Source of the DNA: Cyathus striatus
Taxonomy: Eukaryota > Basidiomycota > Agaricomycetes > Agaricales > Nidulariaceae
Assembly (NCBI GenBank): GCA_025738555.1
Contig: JAOVFP010000006.1
Span: forward strand, 5,084,001 to 5,148,000
Reading direction: 5' to 3'
DNA length: 64,000 nt
Part shown: positions 34,988 to 46,656 of the stretch, piece by piece
How positions within the stretch are numbered: the stretch's first letter is position 1
How the letters are laid out: the number at the start of each line of letters is the position of its first letter
Translations under genes and position numbers: made by a program
The notes under the pieces: generated by a model
The model's input: only the letters and a program-made list of their open reading frames with translations
Database searches by the model: none
What the model was told of the DNA's origin: nothing

Positions 34988-36530
34988 ATGGTATCGCATA
35001 CCACTTACACTCTCGGACGGCTTATTGGCTATGGCGCATATGTAATGTGTCTTTAATGGCTCTTCTTGCATTACTTATTAAAATCTGTTCTGTGCCACAG
35101 GGACACGTTTTCACAGCTGTGGAAAAGAACACAGGGAAAGTAGCTGCAGTTAAGAAAGCACGCGTGTCACGAACGGTTAAACGCCCTGTACTACAACATG
35201 AAAGCCGGGTACTTAGTATCCTTCAGGGACATCCTGCAATTCCTGTTCTGTATGGATATGGGCAAATGCCGCATTTCGAGTACATTGCGATGGAACTTTT
35301 AGGACCAAATCTCTGCGAACTAGTCACTGGTCCTGTAGCAGTCGTAACTGTCGCTCGGGTCCTTTTACAGCTGGTATGATATAGTCTATTCAATCTCTCT
35401 GCTTGCATTATCGAACACAACACCTTTCTAGTTTTCTGCCCTGGAGCATGTGCATGGGCAAGGGTTCGTACATCGCGATATCAAACTAAGTAACATTGTC
35501 TGCAGGCGAGACGATCCGTCGAAGATAGTCCTCATTGACTTTGGCCTCTCGAAACCTATTCAATGTGATGATTCTCTTCGGGACCGTGAACGCTTTAACA
35601 AAGATGGGCTTGTCATAGGGACAATTATGTTCGCAAGCCTCAACGCGCATTATGGATGCGGTGAGTATTTTGCTTTATGTTCCTTAGCATGGTCATTAAG
35701 GTACCTATCCAGAGCTCGGGCCCAGAGACGACCTTGAATCTGTCGCTTACGTTGTGTTCTTTCTCTTGCATGGCGATCTTCCCTGGAACTGGGACAAGTC
35801 AATCCGCTCGAAGAATGAGGCAAAGATGATCGGATGGGAAGTGAGAGAGATGAAGGCTCGTCTACCTTGCTACAGTCTTAGGTTTTGCCCAAGTGAATTC
35901 GGGTACCTTCTGGACTACAGCCGCAGGCTCGAAAACAAGAAGATGCCGGCGTATGCATCTTTACGCCGACGATTTAAGAAACTCATTCCAAGAGTAGACA
36001 AACCTAGTATGCAAAAAGCGCTTGATTGGAGTCCCACATCTCTACCCCGGACATACTCGAGAACTATGTCGGATGTCGATGTTCCCAAGAGAGTTTTCAA
36101 TATGATCATGCTGGATGGCAACGTCAATGAGTCATATCTCCATCTTTTTATGACGGATTCCGATGTCACTGGTATGAACTCCGGGATAACTGTGCCGAAT
36201 ATCGATGCTCGGGAGTCGCGTGTCGATAGTACTGTGCTGGATGTCGATGCTTGGGAGTCGCGTGTCGATAGTACTGAGTCGTGTGTCGACGCTCCTGTGC
36301 CGAAATTTTGCGACAGTTACCATTTCGTTGACGAGGACTGCTGGATTAACAACATACAAAGAGAGGATAGGCATGAAACTTTGACACTTCCAAGCAAGCT
36401 GAAGGAAGAGGCAGATTCGAAGATCACGATATTTAGTTTAGGTATGCCGTCGAATCCTATTGCCATCCCGAGATTTAATGGTTATAATGGTTATAATAGA
36501 GTGGAGCGCGTACATACGGAATCTCGGTGA
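34988..36530 (+). CDS. CK1-like (casein kinase 1 family) protein kinase
   Basis: Predicted 457 aa from exons 34988-35041, 35101-35373, 35432-35660 and 35713-36530; introns are 52-59 nt, GT-AG and in phase. The start gives MVSHTTYTLGRLIGYGAYGH with the P-loop. VAAVKK supplies the ATP-binding Lys, FVHRDIKLSN the catalytic loop, LIDFGLSK the metal-binding DFG, and ELGPRDDLESVAYVVFFLLHGDLPW the CK1-type helix F/G region. All catalytic residues are present. The C-terminal tail (from about residue 310) is Ser/Asp-rich and contains short repeats. Stand-alone CK1-like kinases of this kind are common in agaricomycetes; the substrate is unknown. A tataaacc lies at 34951, close to the start. Confidence 0.9.
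36190..36295 (+). repeat. 48 bp in-frame repeat in the kinase tail
   Basis: Two full units and one shortened unit of gagtcgcgtgtcgatagtac encode DARESRVDST / DAWESRVDST / ESCVDA. The repeat is restricted to the non-catalytic tail. Confidence 0.75.
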
Positions 36531-37068
36531 GGAGCGAATAGTGGAATGCTGATGCGGTGTATGTCTGTTTGATGGTCAGGTATTATAGCTTTTGTACGTT
36601 TTTCTGTTCTTGCGTGCGTGATGATTTCTGATGGAGCGGAGTAAAGGTGAAGCCTGACATGTGAGCGCACGCTACACAAATTATACTGTATACATCATTG
36701 ATTATTGTTGATATACTATGACTGCTTTGGTACCTGACCATAACCATTCACACTTACTGGCAGCTCACGCTCCTGATCATACCTCAGCGTGCAAGCAAAT
36801 TTCTAGTTGGCCCACGTGGTCTAAGCTACAGAGCGGCATAGAAGGGGGAGTTTTCGTTGAGCGCGTGACGCTCGGAGTTTATGCACGCAATTATGCTCAA
36901 GTCAGGAACAACTTCATTGGATTTATCTGTAACAGCAATTAACCTGGTATTAGACGAACGTAGATATAACTACCGTTTAAAATCCGCCAAGATTTATATA
37001 ACTTGTATACATAAGTAACCAAAAAACATCTAAGAATTACATACATAATTATCATTATAATACATCGA
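36531..37068. other. Intergenic stretch between convergent genes
   Basis: 538 bp with no supportable feature. Confidence 0.5.
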
Positions 37069-40000
37069 TCATATACCACCAGAGCTCGGTGGTCTAGAAG
37101 GCGACATAGCAATCAAGTTCATCTGCTTCCTCTGCGACTTGATAGGCAACGGACAGTTCTCGTCTACACTACTAGTCCTGGACAGCGGGGTCGTGAGTCG
37201 TACCGTTGATATACCGTTCAAGACAGGATTAGGCGCAATAATCAAGGGATCGGAAGATCGAGGAGAAGCCTCGTAAGTTCTCAAACGTTCTTCAAGTTCA
37301 ACGATCCGCTGATTCGTACGCGCGTTCTCTTCGTTACTCTGTTTGAGCGCTTCTTGGTTAAACTTCACCTCGCTCTCTAGCGAGTTCATACGCTCTGTGA
37401 GCTTCGTAATGATACCGTTCGAAGCGGATTGACCCGAGAATAACGAGGCAGTCGTTGATTGTATCTTCGCTATCGCAGCTTCTTTATTCGTATCGGATGA
37501 AAGGAGTGTGTTCTCGGAAGAAGCCACATCGAGAAGGGAATGAAGATGGGTGAGCATGCTCGGTACGACATTCAGTACTTGGTTTATTACTTCGGGATTT
37601 GGTGCGGAGGTGTTTATCGGGGAGGTATATGTAGAGACAGCGTTTTGAATAGATGGAGGTTCAACCAAAAGTACGGCGGTAGAAGTTATATCATTCGTCT
37701 CGGCAGCGGTATGTTCCTCCAGTATTTGAGAACTATCTGCTGTCCTCGATGTGGTAGGAAGATCCGCATGCACTGGCTCTATCGAAATATCGATATCCAT
37801 CTGTTCAGTAGTATGTGAAGTGGGTCCAACTACCGAGGACAGCGCATCACCATCTGCACCGCTCTCGACCCGTTTATCCACAGCCATAGAATCGTCATTT
37901 TCAACAGTAGACGTCGGCTGATCATTCTCTCGAGTAAGTTCAGAAGTTTGCGCTGGATCCGAACCACCTATATCCTGGTCCAAAGGCTGCCTCCTCTCCT
38001 CCATTGGATGACTTTCTTCTTCCCGACGTTTCCTCTCAAGTAACTTTCTATCTAAATCATCCACCTTCTTTTTCTGAGTTACGTGTGCAGGATAGGCTCT
38101 ATTATCAAAATCGGGGTGATCTTCCGGTAACGCCGATATTAATGCCACGGAACGTTGTTCGGTGATTTGATTGGGTGAAGTACCGATCTGCTTCGAGGAT
38201 CCACTGGTGGATGTAGATGTATTCTGATCGTCGACGTTAAAGATCTTCGAAGACGGAGCTTGGATCATTGTTGAGTCTACACCATCCGAAGATGTCGATG
38301 GCACCTGTTCGTTGGTACCATTCTGACCAGTCGAGCTAGACGCAATAGGCACCCCAGTGTTCCTCTGAGCCTCGCTTCCGATCGTCGTAGAACCTGGGGC
38401 ATTCTTAGTAATTCCCGAAGTACCATTCGCAGGCTTAGCCGTCGGCGCCTCATCACTCTTCTCCACACCCGAAGACGGCACTTGAACCATAGTAGTGTCA
38501 ACCACGCTATTCAAGGACGTGGATGGTACCAGCGGCTCGTTGGTATCGATCGGAACAGTCGAGCGAGGCGCAGTCTCAGTGTTCCCCTGAGCCCCGTTCG
38601 AAGAAATCGGCACAGTAGACGTGGCCGTTGGAACCTCGGTGCCCCTCTCAACCCTCGAAGGCCCGGGAACTTGGATCATCGTCGAGTCAATCACCTCGGA
38701 CGTCGACGGTACAGGTTCATAGGAACCAATCTGGGCAGTAGATGGCTCACCCTCCACCTCCCCAGCGATTGTCCCAGAACCAGCGTCATTCAATGCGTTC
38801 TCCGGAGTAGTTCCCGAAGCTCTTTTCACAGTACGATCCTCCGTAACCTGAGAATAGCCTATAGACGAGGAGCCGGTGTCCATCGTATCAATCATATCGC
38901 CCGACGACGGCACCGGATCGTTGGTATCAACCCGCTTCGCGAGTGCGGGTAGATCAGACGCTATCGGCGTCTCACTCCTCCCTCCGGCCTTGGTAGAATC
39001 CATATGCCGAGCAGCATCATCAGACGCATTCCCCGAAGCAGCGCCGCTCCCTGGTGGAACAGTACGAACAACCACAGACTCCGCACTGTTCCCTACAGCC
39101 GATACCGGTACACCCCCACCCTCCACCACCCCCAACGGAGAAACCGCACCACTTCTAATCGGAACATCGGAAGGACTAAGCGCAGGAAGGGCCAATGCGT
39201 TCGCTACAGCTTCCAGTGTCGGTGTTGGCGTCTCTGATGCCGATGCCGACGCCAGCACCGGAGTCCTAGGAGGGAGGGGGAAAGGGAGGGTAGGAGAGGT
39301 AGTACGGTCAGGAGATAGAGGCAGCGGTGAAAGTGGTGAACTTGATAAGAGATGCGGGTAAGGGTGGGGTGGGGGAGTGGGTATGATTTGAGGATGGGGA
39401 TCGGGGGAGGACATTTCGATATCTCCATCTTTATCCACCGCACCTCCCGCACTCGCACTCGCACTCGCACCAAACCCCAACCCAACCCCACCCCCATCAA
39501 CCTCAATCTTAATCCTCTTCCTCCTCCTACCCTCCTCGCCTTCCCACTCACCCTCTCTATACCCCCTCCTCTCCTCCTCCCTAATCCTCACATACCGCGG
39601 ATCATCATCCACCCGCGTACCGGTGATAACCAACTCATTAGCCCGCGCATAGGCCTCGTTATCCCATTTATACCCGACTATTTTGGGAGTGGGGGCCACG
39701 GAGGAGAGGGAGGCGGTGGCGGTGGGGTATAAGTTTGGGTAGGGGTCGTACAGGGGTGTGAGGCCTGCTGTGTATTGCGCTGCGGTGATTCCTGAAGCGA
39801 GTTCGGTTGGAGTTAGGTGGAAACCTTTGTGGCCTTTTAGAGTCATTGATTTCCAGTCTGTGGGGAGCGTGAGTAGGTGGTAGATGACTCGGCTGAGAAG
39901 GTTGGGATAAAGGAAGGGGGGGAGTAGAATGTGTTTATAAATGACGTATTGCCACTAGCGTGCTTCCTACTGAGTCGCGAATTTAAGGAATGAACGAGGA

Positions 40001-41115
40001 ATGAAAGAAGTAAACCGACGAAATGTGAAGAAGAAATCAGCTAGAAGAGGAGGAGTGATACGAAGATGGCGGGGAAGAGCAAGAGAGTATAAACGGAGAA
40101 AAAGAACAAGGGGCGATTGAAAGAGAAGGCAGGAATAAAGAAACATTTGCTGAAACGGGGAAAAGTGTCGAGATAGTGTAGCGTAGCGTAAACGCGTAGG
40201 AACCGAGAAGACGCAGAACAAAGTACCAACGATGGGAAGATGGGAATGTACGTGGAAATGAAGGGGGGATGTAAGGACGCAGGACAGGTTCAAACGATGA
40301 AGTGTAGTCGAAGAAAATGGGAGAACGAGAGTGAAAAGTGGTAGTTGAGACAAAGTGCGTATGGTGGGGAAGAGGACGACGGGGACGAAGATGCGAGACT
40401 CACCACGTCTACAAACATCCCTCTCATACTCCTCCTCCTTAAACTCCATCCAAAACGCCCTAACATACTCTTCGCGATTAACCATCCACCCCCACCAATA
40501 CCTCGTTAGGACCCTATCAAACATCTGAGACCTCCAGCGGGCACTCAACCCGCCTTTTCCCTTCTTGCCCATAGCCACACGCGCACTCTCAAGAAACAAA
40601 AAACACAGCCTTGATAAATTCAAGAGATCGAACTTGTAGTTCTCCCACTCGACCTCTGGAGGAGGGTCTTCGGATGTGAGGACGAGACGTACACTTTCCC
40701 AGAGGTACTTTCCACAAAACATCAATGGGATCCTGTATCCCAAAGGAAGCAAGACTTTCGGTCCACCCACGATTCCAATTTCACAAAATTGCTCCTTTGG
40801 ATCGGTAGGTTGGGGTGGGATCGAGAAGCATTGTTTCTGTAGGAGGGGGATTATGTCTACTTGGGTGGATAAGGTAGGATAGATGGGCGCGAGCTCTGCG
40901 GGATGACGCCAGTTTATGTCGTCTATGTTTTTAGGGTTTGCGATGGGTGTTGTGAGGGGTACGTGGATTGGGGGTGGGATTGTGGTTGGTGCGGGGGATG
41001 CTGAGGCTGATGCTGATGCTGTGGTTGTGGAAGGTGCAGTGGGTATGGTGCGGTTTGAGCGTCTGCGGTGGATTACTGAGATCGAGTCTGTCTGTTTACT
41101 CGATTTGCGTGGCAT
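37069..41115 (-). CDS. Large low-complexity, probably nuclear protein of unknown function
   Basis: Two long coding blocks appear to be one gene. The first runs from ATG 41115 (MPRKSSKQTDSISV) to 40404. It has an Ala/Ser/Pro-rich head, then a folded-looking domain with FCEIGIVGGPKVLLPLGYRI and RYWWGWMVNREEYVRAFWMEF. The second enters coding at or before 39954 (WQYVIYKHILLPPFLYPNLL...) and runs through GHKGFHLTPTELASGITAAQ to TGA 37069. It includes a basic cluster RRRKRIK, a ~500-residue Ser/Thr/Pro/Val-rich region with repeated STMIQVP/TTMVQVP blocks, and a coiled coil near the C-terminus. The junction is unsolved. The strong donor at 40403 (phase 1) does not match the likely acceptor before 39954 (phase 0); a GTTTGT donor just upstream or a hidden micro-exon would fix it. 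Total about 1.2 kaa. Function unknown. Confidence 0.65.
39965..40403 (-). repeat. Pyrimidine-rich intron-like tract
   Basis: Between the two coding blocks of the preceding gene the coding strand is C/T-dominated for about 430 nt. It shares the string CTTGCTCTTCCCCGC with the expanded intron at 9278-9838. It is open in one frame only because stop codons are A-containing; I treat it as an intron. Confidence 0.6.
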
Positions 41116-41339
41116 GTTGGGTGGGAGTGGAAGAGTGGGAGGAAGAGAATGAAGAAAAGGAAAGCAGGAAACAAGGGTCGTTGTTTTGGTGATGGGTAAC
41201 AAACGAGTTCTTGGGTATAAAGAAAGTCGTAAGCTCGTAGGAAAGTCGACTCGAGTCGATGACAAACTCGCAATTTGCAGTTGTTGCTCAATGTCAACGT
41301 TTCGACCGACGCCAACCGCAACCGAGTTTTTTTCCACCC

Positions 41340-42165
41340 TCCGGTTCTTCCCTCGCTTGCTCACTGGCGCGCTCGTTGGCTCTTGCACTCGACCTCTGCT
41401 CTGCTCTGCTTGCCTTGAAGGGATCGATCTTGTCGATGGTGAAGGAACGTAGTGCTTACTCAGACGACGGTGGTGTTGCTCGATGCTACGTGTGGACGAT
41501 GAAGGACTTGGGGAGAGGGCTGCACAGTGCAGGGCATGAATGGAGTCGTTTGGTATAGCTACTCTCTAGCGGCCAGCGCTCAACCCCTCCCCTCTCCCCT
41601 CCTCCCCCTCTGTCCCTCTCGCTCCCCCCTCTCAGTGTCCCACTAGTCATCCGCCACACGTCATCAGACCCTCACTCCACCCACGACCCGGCCATCAAAT
41701 CCAACACATTTCGCGTCCCCGACATCCCCGCGTAATGCGTAGGGCAAAGGGCATTTGTGCGGCTAGTTTCGCTCTGGCGTCTTTGCTAGCGATGTGCTGG
41801 TTGATTACCACTGGTGTGTGCGCTTGAGTCTGGGAGAATGGTGGGAGGTGGGGTAGTGCTGTCTGGTGCTCGGAGGGTTGGTGCTGTGCTGCGTCTTGAG
41901 ACCTGTACACCTCGGCGCTTAAAGTTCTGGTAAGCATCTGATATCGTCTTTGGATTGTATTGAAATTTTGTACATACACGCTGGGCTGTCTTCGCGTTGT
42001 CCCTCGTACTACGCGTAACGTACATTTACGTGCAGTCCAAGCCTTGAGCGTATCTCCTCTTCTGTACTATTGGCGTCCCGTCCACGTATGACCGTCCTAC
42101 TCGTTCAATGATATTTCTTTTTGCCAAGTCCCACCTTTGTATAGTCCAAGAAGTCATTGAGTTGG
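41340..42165 (+). repeat. Dispersed repeat family, copy 1
   Basis: The landmarks in order are tgcactcgacctctgctctg, GATGAAGGACTTGG, a C-rich tract, cacacgtcatcagacc, GACATCCCCGCGTAATGCGT, AGGGCAAAGGGCATTTGTGC and finally TTTTGCCAAGTCCCACCTTT. The same order recurs in the other copies. No coding capacity. This copy retains its CpG sites. Confidence 0.75.
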
Positions 42166-42239
42166 GTGGCAGTGCGTCTAATACAGTTCAAATTAAAACT
42201 CCCCCCTATGTCAACGTTACTCTTAAGTATTCACTTATG

Positions 42240-42330
42240 TACAGGAAGTGGTAGCTTGGTTCAACGGTTAGAGCATGGGACTAGTTTGCTGAGTTCACAG
42301 GTTCAATTCCTCCTCAGATCATTCTCCATG
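42240..42330 (+). repeat. tRNA-like SINE head (plus strand)
   Basis: It contains an A-box-like TAGCTTGGTTCAACGGTTAG and a B-box-like GGTTCAATTCC at tRNA spacing, related to the heads at 42750 and 54385 but in the opposite direction. A complete cloverleaf does not form. Confidence 0.5.
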
Positions 42331-42454
42331 AGGAGTCTGAGCTACGACATGTGCTGATAAAAAGGTAATATTTTTGGTTCCTTTTTCTATTAGAGAGAAG
42401 AAGGGTACCGCCTTTTTACTCGTACTCAGCGATATCACGACCCAAGAATCAATT

Positions 42455-42752
42455 AGGTCACCACCATAATCGAACTAACGCACACCTACACGCCCACTGG
42501 AGTGTCCTCCACATTCGTTCCACAAAAATTGACATATCCTCCAACACCACCCCGTACTAATCTTTCTAATTAAAAATATAATTAGCCGAGAAGACCTAAG
42601 GATTATTGTCGACGATACGCGCGAGTATGCGGACAACGTAGATACCAATGAAGCTGAGTTGAGGCGAAGGAAATTGACCTGAGGAGGAATTGAATCTGTG
42701 GCCTCAGGCAACTAGCCCTACGCTCTAAACAACCGAGCTAATACGCCATTGT
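42455..42752 (-). mobile_element. tRNA-derived SINE-like element
   Basis: On the minus strand it starts with TTAGCTCGGTTGTTTAGAGC (A box, D-arm) and AGATTCAATTCC (B box). A body of about 230 bp follows, shared in order with the copy at 54075-54390, ending in the landmark seen on the plus strand as CCACCATAAT(C/T)GAAC. Two copies and the internal Pol III promoter pattern support a SINE. Confidence 0.65.
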
Positions 42753-43907
42753 GTACTAAATTGCTTGTACCAACTTATACTTATGTACAAGAAGTCGTGC
42801 TTTGTATAAATCTTATGGCGTTACAGTATACTTCCAGTAGTGCAACGACGATTCAGGTCTTGAGCCTGCTGGAGTTTTGGAGAGCAGCGCCAAATAGAGC
42901 ATCAATGACTATAAGACTCGAATTTCAATGCAGGAACACAACTGATATCATTCGCACTGCATTAGGGATTTTACTTCGACGACTTCGTGAATCGTGACTC
43001 AGACTCGAGGGAATTTTTCAGTGGTTACTCCTAATGGTGCACTGTCCTTGTCCACTAGTGCTTCTGATCGTTTTAAGGAAGTACCGAAAATAACTAATTT
43101 GTCTACAACTAACATTGGAAGTTCTTGTCATTTACGATAGCAAGGCCTATACCAGAATTTACCATCGCACTTCTGCAACATGTACCTATCGTGACCAGTC
43201 TGAATTTGAAAAGTATATTTAGTAGGATCCAGTGGCCCGAAAGATGTAATTTGGCTGTGTAAAATTTTATAACCTTGAACAACTTCGACATATTCTTTGT
43301 TGTAAATAGCAAATTGACTTCCAGATATATAGAGTGTTTGTAGTTTTATCAGCGAAGAAGCTGTTTCGATCAATTGTGCCTAAAGAATTATTAGCGACAC
43401 AGTGAGTTGGGTTAGGAAGGAAACGAACCACAGAATTATTAGAATTGTAGTATTTTGTTGGAAAGATAGTTTTATCTTCCTTATGACCATCCTGGAGTAG
43501 TGGATCTTCATGTACATTGTACTCCACAGTCATATGCAAATACTTGAGATTTTCCAGCGATAAAATGGTGGAAACATAATTGTCCCCAAAAATCCATGTA
43601 GTCTTTGTATAGGTGACCTCGATTATCAATCTTTCAAGAGAGGATGCATGACGGGGTAGCGATCCCGAGGAAAAGATGGAGTAAAATGGATCTGGTCCAT
43701 CCCTGAAACTTTCAATTGAAAGAGATGTTAGGCCGGTGAATGAATCCAAGTAACGATAGAAACTCTGAGGACTCCCAGATATGTCTTTAATAGTAATCTC
43801 CGTAAGATGTACTTTTTCACACCTCAGCCCATCCTAGATGTCATCTTTAGTTACATCTGGACCAGGAATATAGTTGAAAACTGAGATTGATGTAAGTGAT
43901 CAAGGAT

Positions 43908-46656
43908 GGGCCGTCAACTTTTCGAGTTACCGGTAACTCGAATGGAACTCGACTGGAACTCGACTGGAACTTAACTTAGGAACTCACCTGTAACTCGAAA
44001 AATGTAAATTACCTGAATTTGTATGGTATATCACAGACATTCCAATGCTGCTATGGATTACTAGATTAGTGCTCACTTACTATTGCGCCTCCGCGCTCAT
44101 TATTTCTCGCGCCCCTGAATGCTGATCATTAATTTGATCTGATGCTTCTGCCTCCATCAAATTGATCAATAAGTGCCGCATGTTGTTTTCCATGGCGCGT
44201 TTGATCGCATTCATACGCCTCATCATCGTCATAAGCAGTGAGCACTCATTATTTTCATTTCTGGTCGAGTTCTTGGGCGATTCCTCTCAATATTTTTGTG
44301 AATGTTAATGTATATTAAATGCTTCAACTGTACAGCTAAATTACCTATAAAATAGTATGATAAGCTCAGATTATTATTATTATTGTTATATTTTATGTAA
44401 GCACAGTACATGATGTTTATGCAACTAAGATGTTATATTACATACAAAATAATTAGCTTCATATTGTAAAAAAAAAATTACAGGAAGGATCCAAAAACTG
44501 AGAGAAGAATGCACAAAATACATGCTCACTGTTGAGCATGATGATGGAAGAAGTGCGACGCGATCACCATCAATGCATCAGATGCAAGTGGAGTTATTGG
44601 GAATTTGATGGTTGATGTGATGGCGCTATTTTTACACATCCTTGGCGGCAGGGGTGGGCGTGGGAAACAACGAGCTAAGGGATCACGACAACAATGAGCA
44701 CAATAATAAAGTATGGGTTTTTTGTAATGGAATTTGAGGAACTTAAAATAGGAACTTAACTGGAACTCAACTGGAACTCGAATGGAACTCAACTCAAATT
44801 CGAGTGGAGTTGAGTTGTCATTTACCACTCGAAGGTAACTCGATGGTAACTCGACTGACACTCGAATTTAGCTTAAGCGAGGAACTCGATGGAACTTAAC
44901 TTTTACTCGAAAAAAATAAGCGAGGAACTCAACTCCACTCGAGGGAACTTAACTTTCACTCAAAAAATAAGCGAGAAACTTAACTTTACTCAAGGGAACT
45001 TAACTTTTACTCGAAAAATAACCAAGTTGTATAATGATTACCTTACAATAATTATACAGTAGTTTGTGTTGTTTCCCGCCCCCCCCCGCTCGCTGTTTCC
45101 CACGCCTATAATTCAATGTTTATTCATTTCCTATTAGTTGCACATTCTCATTGTTGCCCGCACCTCCGCTCATAATTTCCCACGCTTCCGCTATCATTCT
45201 GATCTCTACTCATACTATCCCGCACTCCCACTCATGATTTCCCACACTTCTGTTACTATTCTGCTGTTCACTCCATCCGCCTCCTGCTCAGCATTTCCCA
45301 CGCTTTCGCTTCTCCTCTAATCCGCTCACAATTTCCTGCGCATTTCATCATTCCCGCCCTCCCGCTCATAGTTTCCCACGCCTCCACTTCTGCTGTTCAC
45401 TGCTGTCCGCACCCCCGCCTAACATTTTCCCACGCTTTCGCTGATCATTCCGACCTCTTTTCACTTTCCCGCCCTCCCGCCTATATTTTCCCATGCCTCC
45501 GCTTTTCACTTCTGATGCTCATTGCTGTCCGCTTCTACTTCTCACACCTCCGCTTCTGTTGTTCACTGCTGTCCGCATCCCCGCTCGAAATTTCCCACAC
45601 TTCTCATTTATCATTTTGACCTCTGTTCATTATCTCCCACCCTCCTACTCATAGTTTCCCATGCCTCCGCTCTTACTTTCCCACACAATTAATACACTTT
45701 TCCAACAAATCACATAATCTACTGTACAAAGCATAGAACATATTATTATAAAGGACTAAATACATATGTAACTCGCATTTTTTATATGTTTATTTACATT
45801 ATTACTTAATATAATATGGTCTACTATGTGTATAACAACTTACATTAAGTGATGCAAAAAGATTGAAAGAAAAAGAGCAAGAACTGAGCTAAAAATTTAA
45901 GAAAAGACTTGCTCACTGTTAAGGATGATGACTAGGAAGCATGCCCATCAACAATCCCACAGTGTGTTCATATGTTGACATCGCGGTGATAAATATTTGA
46001 GTTGATGTAAGTGATGGATAGTACAACACACATGCAAATGTGTGTAAATAAAGGCAGGCAGCATGCGTGGGAATTGTTGAGCAGAGTTGTAGAAAACATT
46101 AGGCAGGTGGGGGTATGGGAACAGAGCAGTAGTTATAGTAGTGATTAGTGTATACTTACTGTACACTTGAACTTTTAAAATTTGAATATTCGGAACTCGA
46201 CTTACACCTGATAGGAACTTAATATAACTCAAGGGAACTTGACTTTCATGAAAAAAAACTTAGTGAGGAACTTGAGTCCACTCAAAAAACTTAACTTTAA
46301 CTCAAAAAACTTAACAGGAGCTCAAAATGTTAGCAGCCCCTCAACTCGACTTGAGGGAACTTGACTTTCACTCAAAAAACACGAGTGAGTAACTTAACTT
46401 GACTCAAAGGAACTCGACTTTCCCTCAAAAAAAATAATAAGTGGTGAACTTAAGTTTACTCAAGGGAACTCGACTTTTCCAAAAAAAAAAAAGTGAGGAA
46501 CTTAAGTCCACTCGAAATATAAAAATGGCCACTTGAGGTAACTTAACTTTGACTCGAAAAAGGTAAGCAAGCTCAAAAGTGGAACTCAACTATAACTTAA
46601 CTGTAACTTAACTGTAACTCGAAAAACTTGACAGGAACTCGAAATGTTAGCAGCCC
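43908..46656. mobile_element. Non-autonomous DNA transposon-like element with 9 bp target-site duplication
   Basis: 2749 bp flanked by ATCAAGGAT at 43899-43907 and 46657-46665. The ends are imperfect inverted repeats, GGGCCGTCAACTTTTCGAGT versus the inverted right end GGGCTGCTAACATTTCGAGT. Both subterminal regions are packed with short GGAACTCGACT/AACTTAACT repeats (about 43920-44000, 44740-45030 and 46190-46640), the type of site a transposase binds. No transposase frame exists. An 8-9 bp duplication and GGGC ends would fit hAT or Mutator-like; I cannot decide. Confidence 0.8.
45050..45690. repeat. Degenerate minisatellite inside the TIR element
   Basis: Units around CCCGCxCCCGCTCATAGTTTCCCACGCYTCCGCTT recur roughly every 55-70 bp, about ten times. 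The tract is pyrimidine-rich on the plus strand. Confidence 0.7.

Noticed and set aside
38482..39732. Long plus-strand open frames opposite the large low-complexity gene
   Set aside because: They lie antisense to a 925-codon frame, are rich in Arg/Thr/Pro from codon-shadow effects, and have no motif.
39967..40403. Open extension of the first exon of the large gene through the pyrimidine tract
   Set aside because: Leu/Phe/Ser-only low-complexity text after a canonical GTGAGT donor; better explained as an intron.
42240..42330. Functional tRNA gene
   Set aside because: A- and B-box-like strings are present but acceptor and anticodon stems do not pair.
43908..46656. LTR retrotransposon
   Set aside because: No direct terminal repeats, no gag/pol text; the ends are inverted and the duplication is 9 bp.
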